From Oscillospiraceae bacterium (GTDB lineage: Bacteria; Bacillota; Clostridia; Oscillospirales; Ruminococcaceae), in NCBI GenBank assembly GCA_900770195.1, contig CAAGJI010000056.1, forward strand, positions 41,257 through 105,256: a stretch of 64,000 nucleotides of DNA, read 5' to 3'. Every line of letters starts with the position of its first letter. Position 1 is the stretch's first letter. Positions 56,466 to 64,000 of this stretch are shown here, piece after piece. The notes beneath the pieces were generated by a model, which saw only the letters and a list, made by a program, of their open reading frames with translations, did no database searches and was not told where the DNA came from. A program made the position numbers and the translations under genes.

Positions 56466-57140
56466 TTATGCTTTGCCAAGATATTCTTCTAAGCAAACAC
56501 CTTTTGACAATATTTCCTGTGCAGCTTCTTTTCCTACATAGCGATAATGCCACGGTTCATAGTCAATACCTGTAATATCCACTTTGTCTTCAGGATATCG
56601 TAAAATAAAACCGTACGAATAGGCATTCTGTGCAAGCCATTGATAAACAGTATCATTGTCACATTTGCTCTTGTCTGCATTAATATCTAACGCTAATCCA
56701 AGCTGATGTTCACTATAGTTTGGCTTTGCCACCCATTTCTCAGCTTCCTTACGGGCTTCTTTCTTACTATATCCATCTGCAATATAAGCGTCTATTTTTT
56801 CCTGCATCATATCTTTTTGCTGTTTCTCTGAGCGATACCCTTCCCCTACAATCGGATAAACTCCTTCTGCTCTCATTTCGTCAAACATACTCTGTAAATC
56901 CGGATAAATTCGGGTATCTACCTGTACACCATTGGAAAGTGTTGTCAGTTCAGGTTTGTAATTTTTAGGCAAGGCATTATTATCATTAACCAGTATTAAA
57001 TTCCATGGTGTTTCACTTTGTGTGGAAACACTGGTAAATGTGCTTGCCTGATATTTGAATAATACAAACCCGATAATCAATGCAAGGATTAAAATTGGAA
57101 TAATTAAAAAGTGAAAAAATTTATGCTTTCTTAAGGTCAT
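56466..57140 (-). CDS. VanY-type D-alanyl-D-alanine carboxypeptidase
   Basis: M15 metallopeptidase that trims the terminal D-Ala of peptidoglycan precursors. 224 residues: N-terminal anchor (about 10-30) and a zinc peptidase domain with SEHQLGLALD (His145, Asp152) and EPWHYRYVG (Glu195, His198). It resembles VanY proteins of vanG-like clusters, but no vanG, vanT or vanRS gene is nearby. Codon usage by eye differs from the neighbours (fewer CTT Leu codons, more TTA/CTG), hinting at horizontal transfer. The start at 57140 follows GAAAGG. Confidence 0.88.
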   Translation of the reverse strand: MTLRKHKFFHFLIIPILILALIIGFVLFKYQASTFTSVSTQSETPWNLILVNDNNALPKNYKPELTTLSNGVQVDTRIYPDLQSMFDEMRAEGVYPIVGEGYRSEKQQKDMMQEKIDAYIADGYSKKEARKEAEKWVAKPNYSEHQLGLALDINADKSKCDNDTVYQWLAQNAYSYGFILRYPEDKVDITGIDYEPWHYRYVGKEAAQEILSKGVCLEEYLGKA

Positions 57141-57199
57141 AAAAATCACGCCTTTCTTCTTTTTCAAAAATCAATTTGTATGAAAAAAAAGAAAATATT

Positions 57200-58690
57200 T
57201 TATCCTGCAAAAACAGTATCAGCAAGAATTTTCTGATTAGCGTCAAAATCGACTTTCAAAACATCTTGTCCATCGGCTGAACCATTCGACCATGTTCCGT
57301 CAGCAGGTATCTGCTGCTGCTGTGTGCCGTATATTAAAAGTGTTGGAAGTCTTAAAGATAAAAGATAAAGGTCACTCGCCGACATATTCGTTGTAAGCTG
57401 CGGAACCGACTTGCTGAAAAGAGAACCTATATATGCAGGATTTAAAGACTTTATTTTCTTGAAAACCTGATTCATAACCGTTCTTTGTCTTTCCGTTCTT
57501 TCAAAATCGGCATTGCCTGTGTAACGTATTCGGCTGTATGAAAGTGCCTGTTTGCCGTCTAATTTATATGTTCCACCGCCTGAAAGCAAATCATCATTAA
57601 CATCATCACCCATTATTTCATTAACTTCACTTTGAAGAATTACATTAAGTGCATTTGCTTCATCATCTGAAAGAGTTACTTTAACTCCCCCGACTGAATC
57701 TATTATGCCTGCAAAACCTTTGAATGTAACTGAAACATATGAGTCTATTTTAACATTGTAATTTGCTTCAATTGTATCCATAAGCAAATCCGCACCGCCG
57801 TATGAATAGGCAGCATTAAGCTTTGCACTTCCATGTCCCGGAATATCCACATATGCATCTCTCATAAAAGATGACATATACATTTTGTGCGTTTTGGAAT
57901 TAAGTGAAACAAGTATCATGGAGTCCGATCTGCCGTTTTCCTGTGAAGGATCTCTTGAGTCCGTTCCTATAACAAGAACATTTGTAACACTTGAAGAAGT
58001 CATCGCATCAGCTGTTCTTGACCTTTGACCGCTGTCAACACGGTTCATTCTTGCAATGCACAAAAGAACGATAATAGAATAAACAATAAATATTGCAACT
58101 ACCAAAAAGAGAATTGTTTTCAGGATTCTTGAACCTATTCCACCTCTTCTTTTTCTTTTGGGTGCAGGTCTGTTCTGCGGTTGCCTTGGAGGAGGTGCCT
58201 GTCTTTGAGGCGGACGCTGTGAATAGCCGTTGTTATAGCCATTATTGTAACCATTTCCGCCTTGTCTGCCTTGACTGTTCTGTCTGCTTTGTCCGTTTCC
58301 ATAATACTGCTGACCGCCGTTCTGTCTGCTTGACTGCTGTCTTGGCTGACTCGCCTGCCTCGGCATACCCTGATTATTGTTGTTTGGTCGTCTGTTCTGC
58401 GGCTGTGACGGTCTTCCCTGATAATTATAAGACGGTGCCTGCGGTCTGTGCTGACCGCCGCTGTGATTATTTGAAACAGCCCTCGGACCTGTATATCTCG
58501 GTGCCTGCTGATTATAATTATTTCCGTTTTGTCTGTAGCTGTTCTGCTGTGAAACAGGTATCTTTGCTGTATTTACATTATCAAGATTCTGCTTCTCATA
58601 TTGTGCCTCGTCAACTTTAATAACGACTGTATCCTCATCATCGGTGTTTACAGTGCGATTATTTTTTTTTGGGCGTGGTAAATCTGCCAT
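57200..58690 (-). CDS. LytR-CpsA-Psr (LCP) family cell-wall polymer ligase
   Basis: 496 residues. LCP enzymes attach teichoic acids or capsule to peptidoglycan. A long N-terminal cytoplasmic tail (1-180), rich in Gln, Asn, Arg and Pro with NNGYNNGYNNGY repeats, precedes one transmembrane helix (about 186-210). The external LCP domain (about 235-400) has VIGTDSRD, the Asp/Arg-rich NGRSDSMILVSLN, SFMRDAYVDIPG and KLNAAYSYGG. The C-terminal extension is short. It lies 15 bases after the pseudo-ATPase gene in the same operon. RBS AAGGAG. Confidence 0.92.
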   Translation of the reverse strand: MADLPRPKKNNRTVNTDDEDTVVIKVDEAQYEKQNLDNVNTAKIPVSQQNSYRQNGNNYNQQAPRYTGPRAVSNNHSGGQHRPQAPSYNYQGRPSQPQNRRPNNNNQGMPRQASQPRQQSSRQNGGQQYYGNGQSRQNSQGRQGGNGYNNGYNNGYSQRPPQRQAPPPRQPQNRPAPKRKRRGGIGSRILKTILFLVVAIFIVYSIIVLLCIARMNRVDSGQRSRTADAMTSSSVTNVLVIGTDSRDPSQENGRSDSMILVSLNSKTHKMYMSSFMRDAYVDIPGHGSAKLNAAYSYGGADLLMDTIEANYNVKIDSYVSVTFKGFAGIIDSVGGVKVTLSDDEANALNVILQSEVNEIMGDDVNDDLLSGGGTYKLDGKQALSYSRIRYTGNADFERTERQRTVMNQVFKKIKSLNPAYIGSLFSKSVPQLTTNMSASDLYLLSLRLPTLLIYGTQQQQIPADGTWSNGSADGQDVLKVDFDANQKILADTVFAG

Positions 58691-58705
58691 TTTATAATGT
58701 TCTCC

Positions 58706-61321
58706 TTAAATTTTTCTGAGTTTTAAAATAAACACGGTAATTACCGTAAATAAAAGCTGATATATAAACAAAAGTGAAGCTGTTATGCTAGGAAATGCTC
58801 CCATAATTATATATATAGCTCCTATCAGAAAACCAAGTATCGCAGAAATAAGCTGAATTGAAACACCTATCTGTGATGCCTGTCTTATATGTCTGATTCC
58901 CGTTATAAGTCTTGAAATGCTTGAAAGTCTGCCTGAACAGAGAACAGATGAACCTGTTTTTTCAACATCTTTTGTTTCGCCATCAAAAAGACTGTGAAGT
59001 GATTCAGGAATAATTCTTATGCTTCCGTCTGAAACAGCATAAAGTGTTGAAAGTTTCTTTGGTGTAACAAAGAAATCAATTGTTTTCATAACTATTTTTA
59101 TACCATTCTTTTCAAGTTCTTCAAGATATTTTCTTGTCTTTTTGTCTGCACTGAATTCGATTATAAATAAAGCTGCAAGATTTCCTGCAACTGCAAGATA
59201 AACCGCTTCTGAATTTCCCTTGCAATAGCTTTCTTCCTTTGATTTTGAAGGAAGACCTTCAATATTATGATTTATCATCATTTCACGGCTTCCAAGAAGA
59301 ACACGCTTATTGTTTATCCAGCCGCATATTCCGAAATTGTCTTCATATTTGAAATTATTTACATTATAATATTTATTATCGGAACTTACTATTTCATTGG
59401 CAAAAACATCTTTTAAAACACTTCCGCTGTAATTTACAAGACTTGCAGCAGCGAAAAGATTTTCTTCCATCTGAATATCTGAAATTATTTTAATTCCGCC
59501 AAGTTTAACAGAACCCGATGTAAACACCTGATTTGCATTCAGAAGAACTGAATTTGTGTCATAAAAATCTTCAACACCCTGATAGCCGAGTATTGCACCA
59601 TCTCTGCCGTTGAATTTTTTAGTTGCATCTGCAAGCGGAATATTTACAACAAGTGTTATTCCCATACAGCCTGTAAGTATTATAAGCGAAGTTAAAATTG
59701 AAAAAGCAAAGCTGAACATTTCAAGCATTGTCATACTTCCGCTTTTTAAGAATGTGATTCCGACAGTGGTAAGCAGTGAAAGAATAACAAAAACAGGTGA
59801 TGCTTTTCTGCAATATTTATCTGCAGCATCAGATGAATATGTGTAGTTTAAAAAATCCGTAAGATACGAGGTTTTTCTCATTGATGCAAGAACAGGATAT
59901 CTGTTCATAAGTCCTCTTGTCAAGGTAGATGCATTCTTTTCATTTTCAACACATTTCATAGTATACCAGTTGAAATCATTTGAAATAAATCTGATATTTT
60001 TTGACGCTCTGTTTAAAATAAGCAGTTTGCCAAATGTATTTACCATAAGCATTACAATTGCAACAGGCATAAAAAGATGAACAAGTCCCTTTTCAAGAAG
60101 GTCAGGAGTAAATGCAATAAGTGCTGATGAAATGACGCTGCAAATAATCGCAGCAGCAGGCATTGTATCACAATCCGAACGGAAAGTAAAAAGTCGTCTT
60201 ATTCCGTATTTTACTGTTGGAAAAGCTGCAAAAACCGCACCTATTCCAAGAAGGGTATGCAACAGGCTTACCCCACGCTGTGTTATCATTTCAACAAGTG
60301 AATCATACACTGCAAGATGAAAATGGTTTGCAGCAGAAATAAAAACGCTGAGTGCTGCAAGTGCTGCAAGAATAAAAATTCTTGATGCAATGACACTTTT
60401 CAGTGAATTTATATCTTTCTGAATACTTTTCTTGTTGTCAGGTTCAGCATCTTCATAATATTTTTCTGATTTTGCTTTATCTTTTTTCTTCTTTTTTTTC
60501 TTTTTTTCTTCTTCAATTACCTGATTTTCTTCTATTGAAATATCAAGTGCATCACCGCCGTCTGAATCTGAAAACGAATGAATATCAAAATCAGAGTCAG
60601 CAACACGGCGTTTTTTTCTTTTGCTTTCCTTTACTTCAACAATATCGCTTTCTTCTGCAAAAGGAATATATTTTCCGTCGTCGTACTTTGATTTTTTACG
60701 ATGTTTTTTTGATTCTTCAGCGTATGTATCGTCTGTATATGCACCTTCGGGAGTTTCCTTTTCATAGTCATATCCCGATTGGCTGCGGAACTTTTTATTC
60801 TTTTTCTTTTTTCTTATCTCTTTTGCACGGGTAGAATCGTCCATTTTTCTTATTTTCGACATACCTGTATTTTCAGGTTCGGGTGTGTCACTGTGCTTTG
60901 AAACAACTTCATCATATGGTTCAGCTGTATCCTGCGGAACATTTTCATTTTCTTCACGCATTGCAGCTGAATTTACAAAAGAAATTCTTGAGCGGAGAAG
61001 ATTATCCGGCTGTATGTTGTGAACAGGCTTGAGAGGCTTCTCACTCATTCTCTTTTCGTGATTTTTTTGTTTGACTGTTTCTATTACCTCATTGACTTCC
61101 GTCGGTGAGGCAGGTTCAAAACGGCTGTCAGAATATTCTTCATTACCATCTTTTTTAACATCAAGGTCTGTCGGATGATTTGCGGTATCTGAAAGCATTT
61201 GCTGTGTGTCGAGTTTACCCGTCGGAACATCAGGCATAGATTTCTTGCTGTATTTAACTTTGCTTCTGTCCGGAGAATATTCGTTTAATATATCTTCAAG
61301 TGAATATTTTTTGTCTGACAT
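58706..61321 (-). CDS. P-type-ATPase-like membrane protein without catalytic residues
   Basis: 871 residues. The first 305 are a charged, low-complexity cytoplasmic tail beginning YSLEDILNEYSPD with many Lys/Glu runs. From about 310 there are several membrane helices. The region 585-800 then follows the P-type ATPase cytoplasmic layout without its chemistry: the DKTGTLT site reads NANQVFT (595-601), the TGD-like site reads TID (747-749), and the GDGxND site reads FDGETKD. Two helices close the protein. It probably cannot pump; it may sense, scaffold or regulate. It lies between rlmB (4 bases) and the LCP ligase. Confidence 0.75.
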   Translation of the reverse strand: MSDKKYSLEDILNEYSPDRSKVKYSKKSMPDVPTGKLDTQQMLSDTANHPTDLDVKKDGNEEYSDSRFEPASPTEVNEVIETVKQKNHEKRMSEKPLKPVHNIQPDNLLRSRISFVNSAAMREENENVPQDTAEPYDEVVSKHSDTPEPENTGMSKIRKMDDSTRAKEIRKKKKNKKFRSQSGYDYEKETPEGAYTDDTYAEESKKHRKKSKYDDGKYIPFAEESDIVEVKESKRKKRRVADSDFDIHSFSDSDGGDALDISIEENQVIEEEKKKKKKKKDKAKSEKYYEDAEPDNKKSIQKDINSLKSVIASRIFILAALAALSVFISAANHFHLAVYDSLVEMITQRGVSLLHTLLGIGAVFAAFPTVKYGIRRLFTFRSDCDTMPAAAIICSVISSALIAFTPDLLEKGLVHLFMPVAIVMLMVNTFGKLLILNRASKNIRFISNDFNWYTMKCVENEKNASTLTRGLMNRYPVLASMRKTSYLTDFLNYTYSSDAADKYCRKASPVFVILSLLTTVGITFLKSGSMTMLEMFSFAFSILTSLIILTGCMGITLVVNIPLADATKKFNGRDGAILGYQGVEDFYDTNSVLLNANQVFTSGSVKLGGIKIISDIQMEENLFAAASLVNYSGSVLKDVFANEIVSSDNKYYNVNNFKYEDNFGICGWINNKRVLLGSREMMINHNIEGLPSKSKEESYCKGNSEAVYLAVAGNLAALFIIEFSADKKTRKYLEELEKNGIKIVMKTIDFFVTPKKLSTLYAVSDGSIRIIPESLHSLFDGETKDVEKTGSSVLCSGRLSSISRLITGIRHIRQASQIGVSIQLISAILGFLIGAIYIIMGAFPSITASLLFIYQLLFTVITVFILKLRKI

Positions 61322-61324
61322 TTA

Positions 61325-62092
61325 TTATACAACTCCTTTTATGCGGCGTTGTCTTACCGCCTCATAAATAAATATAGCTGACGCAACTGATGCGTTAAGT
61401 GATGTTACTTTTCCATACATAGGCAAACTTAACATAAAATCACATTCAGAGGCAATTTTTTTGCCTATTCCAAAACCTTCTGAACCAATAACAAGGCATA
61501 TATTTCCCGTTAAATCCGTATCTGTGTAACATTCGCCGGAAGCGTCTGTGCCATAAATCCAAATATTATTCTTTTTAAGTGTTTCAATGGCTGATGAAAG
61601 ATTTGAAACCTTTGCAACAGGCAGATAGCTTGCAGCACCCGCTGACGTTTTATAAACTGTTGCATTAAGCGTTGCACTTCTTCTTTTTGGAATTATTATT
61701 CCGTCTGCACCTGCTGATTCAGCTGTTCTTATTATCGCACCAAGGTTGTGCGGGTCTTCTATTTCATCACATAAAATTATAAAAGCAGGTTTGTTTTTGT
61801 TTTTTGAAATTTCAATAAGTTCCTCAAGGCTGATATATTTTCCGCAGGCAACCTGTGCCATAACACCCTGATGAGAAGCGTTGTCTGTCAGCTGTGAAAG
61901 TTTTGCATCTGTAGTCTGTTTAACAACAATTCCCTTATCTCTTGCCATTGCATAAATTTTTGAAAGCGTTCCTGTTTTTCCGCTTAAATAAATGCAGTCA
62001 ATTGAAGCATCAGATTTAAGTGCTTCAATGACAGGATTTCTCCCGTAAATATAATCTTCTGATTTATTTTCTTCTGAAAATTTGTTCTTCAT
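61325..62092 (-). CDS. rlmB: 23S rRNA (guanosine-2'-O) methyltransferase, TrmH/RlmB family
   Basis: SPOUT enzyme that methylates ribose at G2251-type positions. 255 residues: N-terminal substrate domain (YIYGRNPVIEALKS) and knotted domain with DPHNLGAIIRTAESAGADG, VIGSEGFGIG and SLNASVASAIFIYE. The first gene of the operon that continues into the pseudo-ATPase and LCP genes. In many Firmicutes the same slot follows cysS and mrnC; here it does not. Confidence 0.93.
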   Translation of the reverse strand: MKNKFSEENKSEDYIYGRNPVIEALKSDASIDCIYLSGKTGTLSKIYAMARDKGIVVKQTTDAKLSQLTDNASHQGVMAQVACGKYISLEELIEISKNKNKPAFIILCDEIEDPHNLGAIIRTAESAGADGIIIPKRRSATLNATVYKTSAGAASYLPVAKVSNLSSAIETLKKNNIWIYGTDASGECYTDTDLTGNICLVIGSEGFGIGKKIASECDFMLSLPMYGKVTSLNASVASAIFIYEAVRQRRIKGVV

Positions 62093-62162
62093 AATATTTA
62101 TTAAATATACACTTCAACCCAAATCAAAGCGTACTACTCCTTTATATAAAACTTACACTAAT

Positions 62163-62191
62163 ATTATAACACGGTTACAAAAAAATTACAA
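62163..62191 (-). promoter_or_regulatory. promoter of the rlmB operon
   Basis: Read leftward: TTGTAA (62191-62186), 17 bases, TATAAT (62168-62163). Confidence 0.8.
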
Positions 62192-62628
62192 GTGGTTTTT
62201 GTAAATCTTTTAACTTTTGCCTATATCAACAATAACTGACATTTTTAAACGTGAAAATTATTTATTTCTGATAATATATATTTTTTTGATTTCCTCGCTC
62301 GGGTGGTTGAATTTTTACGTATTTTACTTAAATCAACAGTCTTTTTGACCACTTTTCAACACTGTTTTCAACGCTATGTTGAAAGATAAAGTTTTAAACA
62401 TTCTTTTTCGGAAAAAATATGTTGAAAACTCTGTTGAAAGAGTTGAAAGACTGCTTTACAACTTATGTTTTGAGTTTTAAGCTGAAAATTGTTGAAATGT
62501 TTAAAATAAAAGCGAAAATTATATTTTTACCTAAAAAAAGCAATTTTTTCAGGAGTCAGAAAATGTTGAAAAAGTTAAAAAGTGGTATCATTTTGTAACT
62601 TTTCAAGACCTTTTTAACATTCATAAAC

Positions 62629-62661
62629 AAAAACAGGCGTTGTTTTCAACACCTGTTTTTC
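62629..62661 (-). terminator. terminator of rex
   Basis: AAAAACAGGCGTTG, loop TTTT, CAACACCTGTTTTT; strong and symmetrical, just past the rex stop. Confidence 0.92.
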
Positions 62662-62666
62662 TGTAA

Positions 62667-63311
62667 TCATTCTGATTTTTCAAGCTGTTTTGAAAGAATT
62701 GCAAGAGATGCAGCAAGGTTTTCATTTCTGACTGTTATATTATCAGGTACAGTCAAATGAACCGGTGCAAAATTCCACACGGCTTTTATTCCTGCCTTTA
62801 TCATCATATCGCATATTTCCTGTGCATTTTCCGCACCAACTGTTATAATTCCTATTTCAACATTATATGTTGTGCAAATATGCTTCATCATATTATCAGG
62901 ATATACTATTTTTCCGTGTATATCCATTCCAATTATCGAAGGGTGACAGTCAAACGCTGCAATTATGTTAAGTCCGCAGCCCTCAAAACCTTTGTATGAA
63001 AGCAACGCACCTCCAAGCTGACCAACACCTACAAGAATAACATTCTTAACATTTGTATATCCGAGATAATCGCATATATCATCAATAAGTTCTTTTATTA
63101 AATAGCCTGTTTTAGGCTTTCCGCCGCTTTTGCTGACTGATGACAGATCTTTTCTTACCTGAACTTCATTAAGTTTCATATCAGCTGAAACAGCCGTTGC
63201 GGAAATAGTTGTTTTTCCGCTTTTAAATTGTTGATTAAGATAATTAAGATATTCAGGCAGTCTTCTTAAAGTAGGTTTAGAAACTACCCTCTGATTGTAG
63301 TTTTCCTGCAT
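62667..63311 (-). CDS. rex: redox-sensing transcriptional repressor Rex
   Basis: Senses the NADH/NAD+ ratio and represses fermentation and respiration genes when NADH is low. 214 residues: winged-helix domain (about 1-85, KPTLRRLPEYLNYL, LNEVQVRKDLSSVSKSGGKPKTGY) and Rossmann domain with VGVGQLGGALLSYKGF and the domain-swap C-terminal helix. It lies 11 bases after the DUF2500-like gene. A search by eye for a Rex box (TTGTTAA-N4-TTAACAA) in this window found none. Confidence 0.95.
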   Translation of the reverse strand: MQENYNQRVVSKPTLRRLPEYLNYLNQQFKSGKTTISATAVSADMKLNEVQVRKDLSSVSKSGGKPKTGYLIKELIDDICDYLGYTNVKNVILVGVGQLGGALLSYKGFEGCGLNIIAAFDCHPSIIGMDIHGKIVYPDNMMKHICTTYNVEIGIITVGAENAQEICDMMIKAGIKAVWNFAPVHLTVPDNITVRNENLAASLAILSKQLEKSE

Positions 63312-63322
63312 TTTTTTCTCCT

Positions 63323-63802
63323 TTATTTCTCTGCTTTTTCAATAACACCGTTAACAGATTTAAATCTTACAAATTCATCATACATAAAAGTCAGTGACCC
63401 CTGCTGATTAAAAGGAACCTGTCTGAAGGTGTTTTTATCTGTAATAATATGTATGGCTTCGCCTTTTCTTGTTCTGAAAACAAGTTCATAATACTCGTTG
63501 AAAAGCCTTGAATGACCTCTTGCGTCAACTATTCGTTTTCTTTCATCTATTTTTTGAACAAGCATAACAAGTTCTGTTCGTGGAACTCTTGTATTTTTTT
63601 TCATACCGTTCATATAATTTTGATGCTGTGTTGATGAGGGGTCTTCTTCAAACATCCACGCCATAAATTTTCTGAATCCGCTTTTGCGTGAACCAAGTAT
63701 AAGAACAATAATAAGTATAACTGCAAGTGCAACTATTATAACAACAAAATGATTCATTGCTTCTTTGTTTGATGCCGCAGCCAAAAGAGAAAATCCGTTC
63801 AT
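63323..63802 (-). CDS. small membrane protein, DUF2500-like
   Basis: 159 residues: one transmembrane helix (about 19-37), a basic linker, and a C-terminal domain (about 74-155) whose pattern (EYYELVFRTRKGEAIHIITD, then GSLTFMYDEFVRFKS) resembles DUF2500 proteins, small membrane proteins of unknown role. RBS AAGGAG. First gene of the rex operon, with a good promoter. Family assignment is by pattern only. Confidence 0.65.
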   Translation of the reverse strand: MNGFSLLAAASNKEAMNHFVVIIVALAVILIIVLILGSRKSGFRKFMAWMFEEDPSSTQHQNYMNGMKKNTRVPRTELVMLVQKIDERKRIVDARGHSRLFNEYYELVFRTRKGEAIHIITDKNTFRQVPFNQQGSLTFMYDEFVRFKSVNGVIEKAEK

Positions 63803-63866
63803 ATATAGTTATCTCCTTATTTTTTAATAATATTCTGTTTTCTATCATATATATGTATCAATGATT

Positions 63867-63895
63867 ATTATACTATATTTCGCAAAAAAAATCAA
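63867..63895 (-). promoter_or_regulatory. promoter of the DUF2500-like/rex operon
   Basis: Read leftward: TTGATT (63895-63890), 17 bases, TATAAT (63872-63867). Confidence 0.8.
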
Positions 63896-63938
63896 GACCC
63901 TAATTATAATGAGCACGGAAATCAATTTTCAGATTTAA

Positions 63939-63984
63939 GCCTCTCCTTTTAAGGAGAGGTGGGCGACGTAGTCGCTCGGAGAGG
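63939..63984. repeat. palindromic intergenic element
   Basis: CCTCTCCTT-TT-AAGGAGAGG (63940-63959), then GCGAC-GTA-GTCGC (63963-63975), then GGAGAGG again. It is GC-richer than its surroundings. The structure suggests a dispersed, mobile-type palindromic unit; the right side is cut by the window end. Confidence 0.6.
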
Positions 63985-64000
63985 TTAATTTTGCTTACAA

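Larger units (their letters stand above)
62093..62666. other. 574-base gene-free region with many TGTTGAAA words
   Basis: No credible gene on either strand. It contains the rlmB promoter (62163-62191), a terminator for rex (62629-62661), and between about 62300 and 62580 about nine copies of GTTGAA or its complement TTCAAC, in both orientations (62305, 62355, 62366, 62379, 62421, 62433, 62442, 62490, 62565 approx.). Three direct copies occur at 10-12 base steps. Confidence 0.65.

Noticed and set aside
56466..57140. a glycopeptide resistance cluster
   Set aside because: Only a VanY-like gene is present; no ligase, racemase, VanX or two-component genes flank it.
62093..62666. tRNA, CRISPR array or replication origin in the large gap
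   Set aside because: No cloverleaf, no regular repeat-spacer pattern and no DnaA boxes were found.

Overview
The window is an AT-rich chromosomal segment of a spore-lineage, gut- or rumen-type Firmicute. The best match is a Ruminococcus-like member of the Oscillospiraceae. Supporting features are spo0A and spoIVB, class III fructose-bisphosphatase, a cysteine T-box, a CIRCE element, Rex, a class B sortase, and a secreted pectate lyase that ends in a type I dockerin (a cellulosome signature). Most genes are intact single-copy housekeeping genes. No rRNA, tRNA, CRISPR array, phage or complete insertion sequence was recognised. Many sigma-A promoters are textbook TTGNNN-N17-TATAAT.

Layout. 0-8 kb: pyrG, then a translation and protein-export block (ylxM-ffh-rpsP-khpA, with fbp placed before rimM-trmD), then ptsH. 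8-10.3 kb: sporulation genes spoIVB and spo0A, here divergent. 10.4-12.4 kb: a flavin-reductase-like protein, a Cys-rich miniprotein and a lipoprotein. 12.4-16.7 kb: an SPFH / zinc-ribbon / TPM membrane operon divergent from a PP2C phosphatase. 16.9-21.5 kb: secD-secF and a membrane c-di-GMP phosphodiesterase. 21.6-33.8 kb: a mostly leftward region with sortase B, pncC, thiI and a cysteine desulfurase; then a radical-SAM protein, rlmH, murA and two cyclophilin-type proteins, one apparently dead; then T-box-controlled cysE-cysS. 34-36 kb: guaB with a structured leader, and hsp20 with CIRCE. 36.4-46.9 kb: nearly the whole type II fatty-acid synthesis set, with aroE-fabD leftward and fabH-fabK-fabG-fabF-accB-fabZ-accC-accD-accA-acpP rightward.

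47-52 kb holds cell-surface and cell-shape genes: a candidate sortase substrate, a class B PBP, an FtsW/RodA protein and an FHA protein, followed by the hibernation factor hpf. 52.4-55.3 kb is the large dockerin pectate lyase. 55.4-64 kb is leftward: fba, a VanY-like carboxypeptidase, an LCP ligase, a large P-type-ATPase-like pseudoenzyme, rlmB, rex and a small membrane protein. A 574-base gene-free stretch before rex is full of TGTTGAAA-type words.

The most unusual items are: the catalytically dead P-type-ATPase-like protein with a 300-residue charged tail, sitting between an LCP ligase and rlmB; the pseudo-cyclophilin next to an active lipoprotein cyclophilin; the hairpin-rich spacer in the fab operon; the divergent spoIVB/spo0A pair; the insertion of fbp into the rpsP-trmD block; the SPFH/TPM module without a visible PspA; and the repeat-word cluster at 62.3-62.6 kb.
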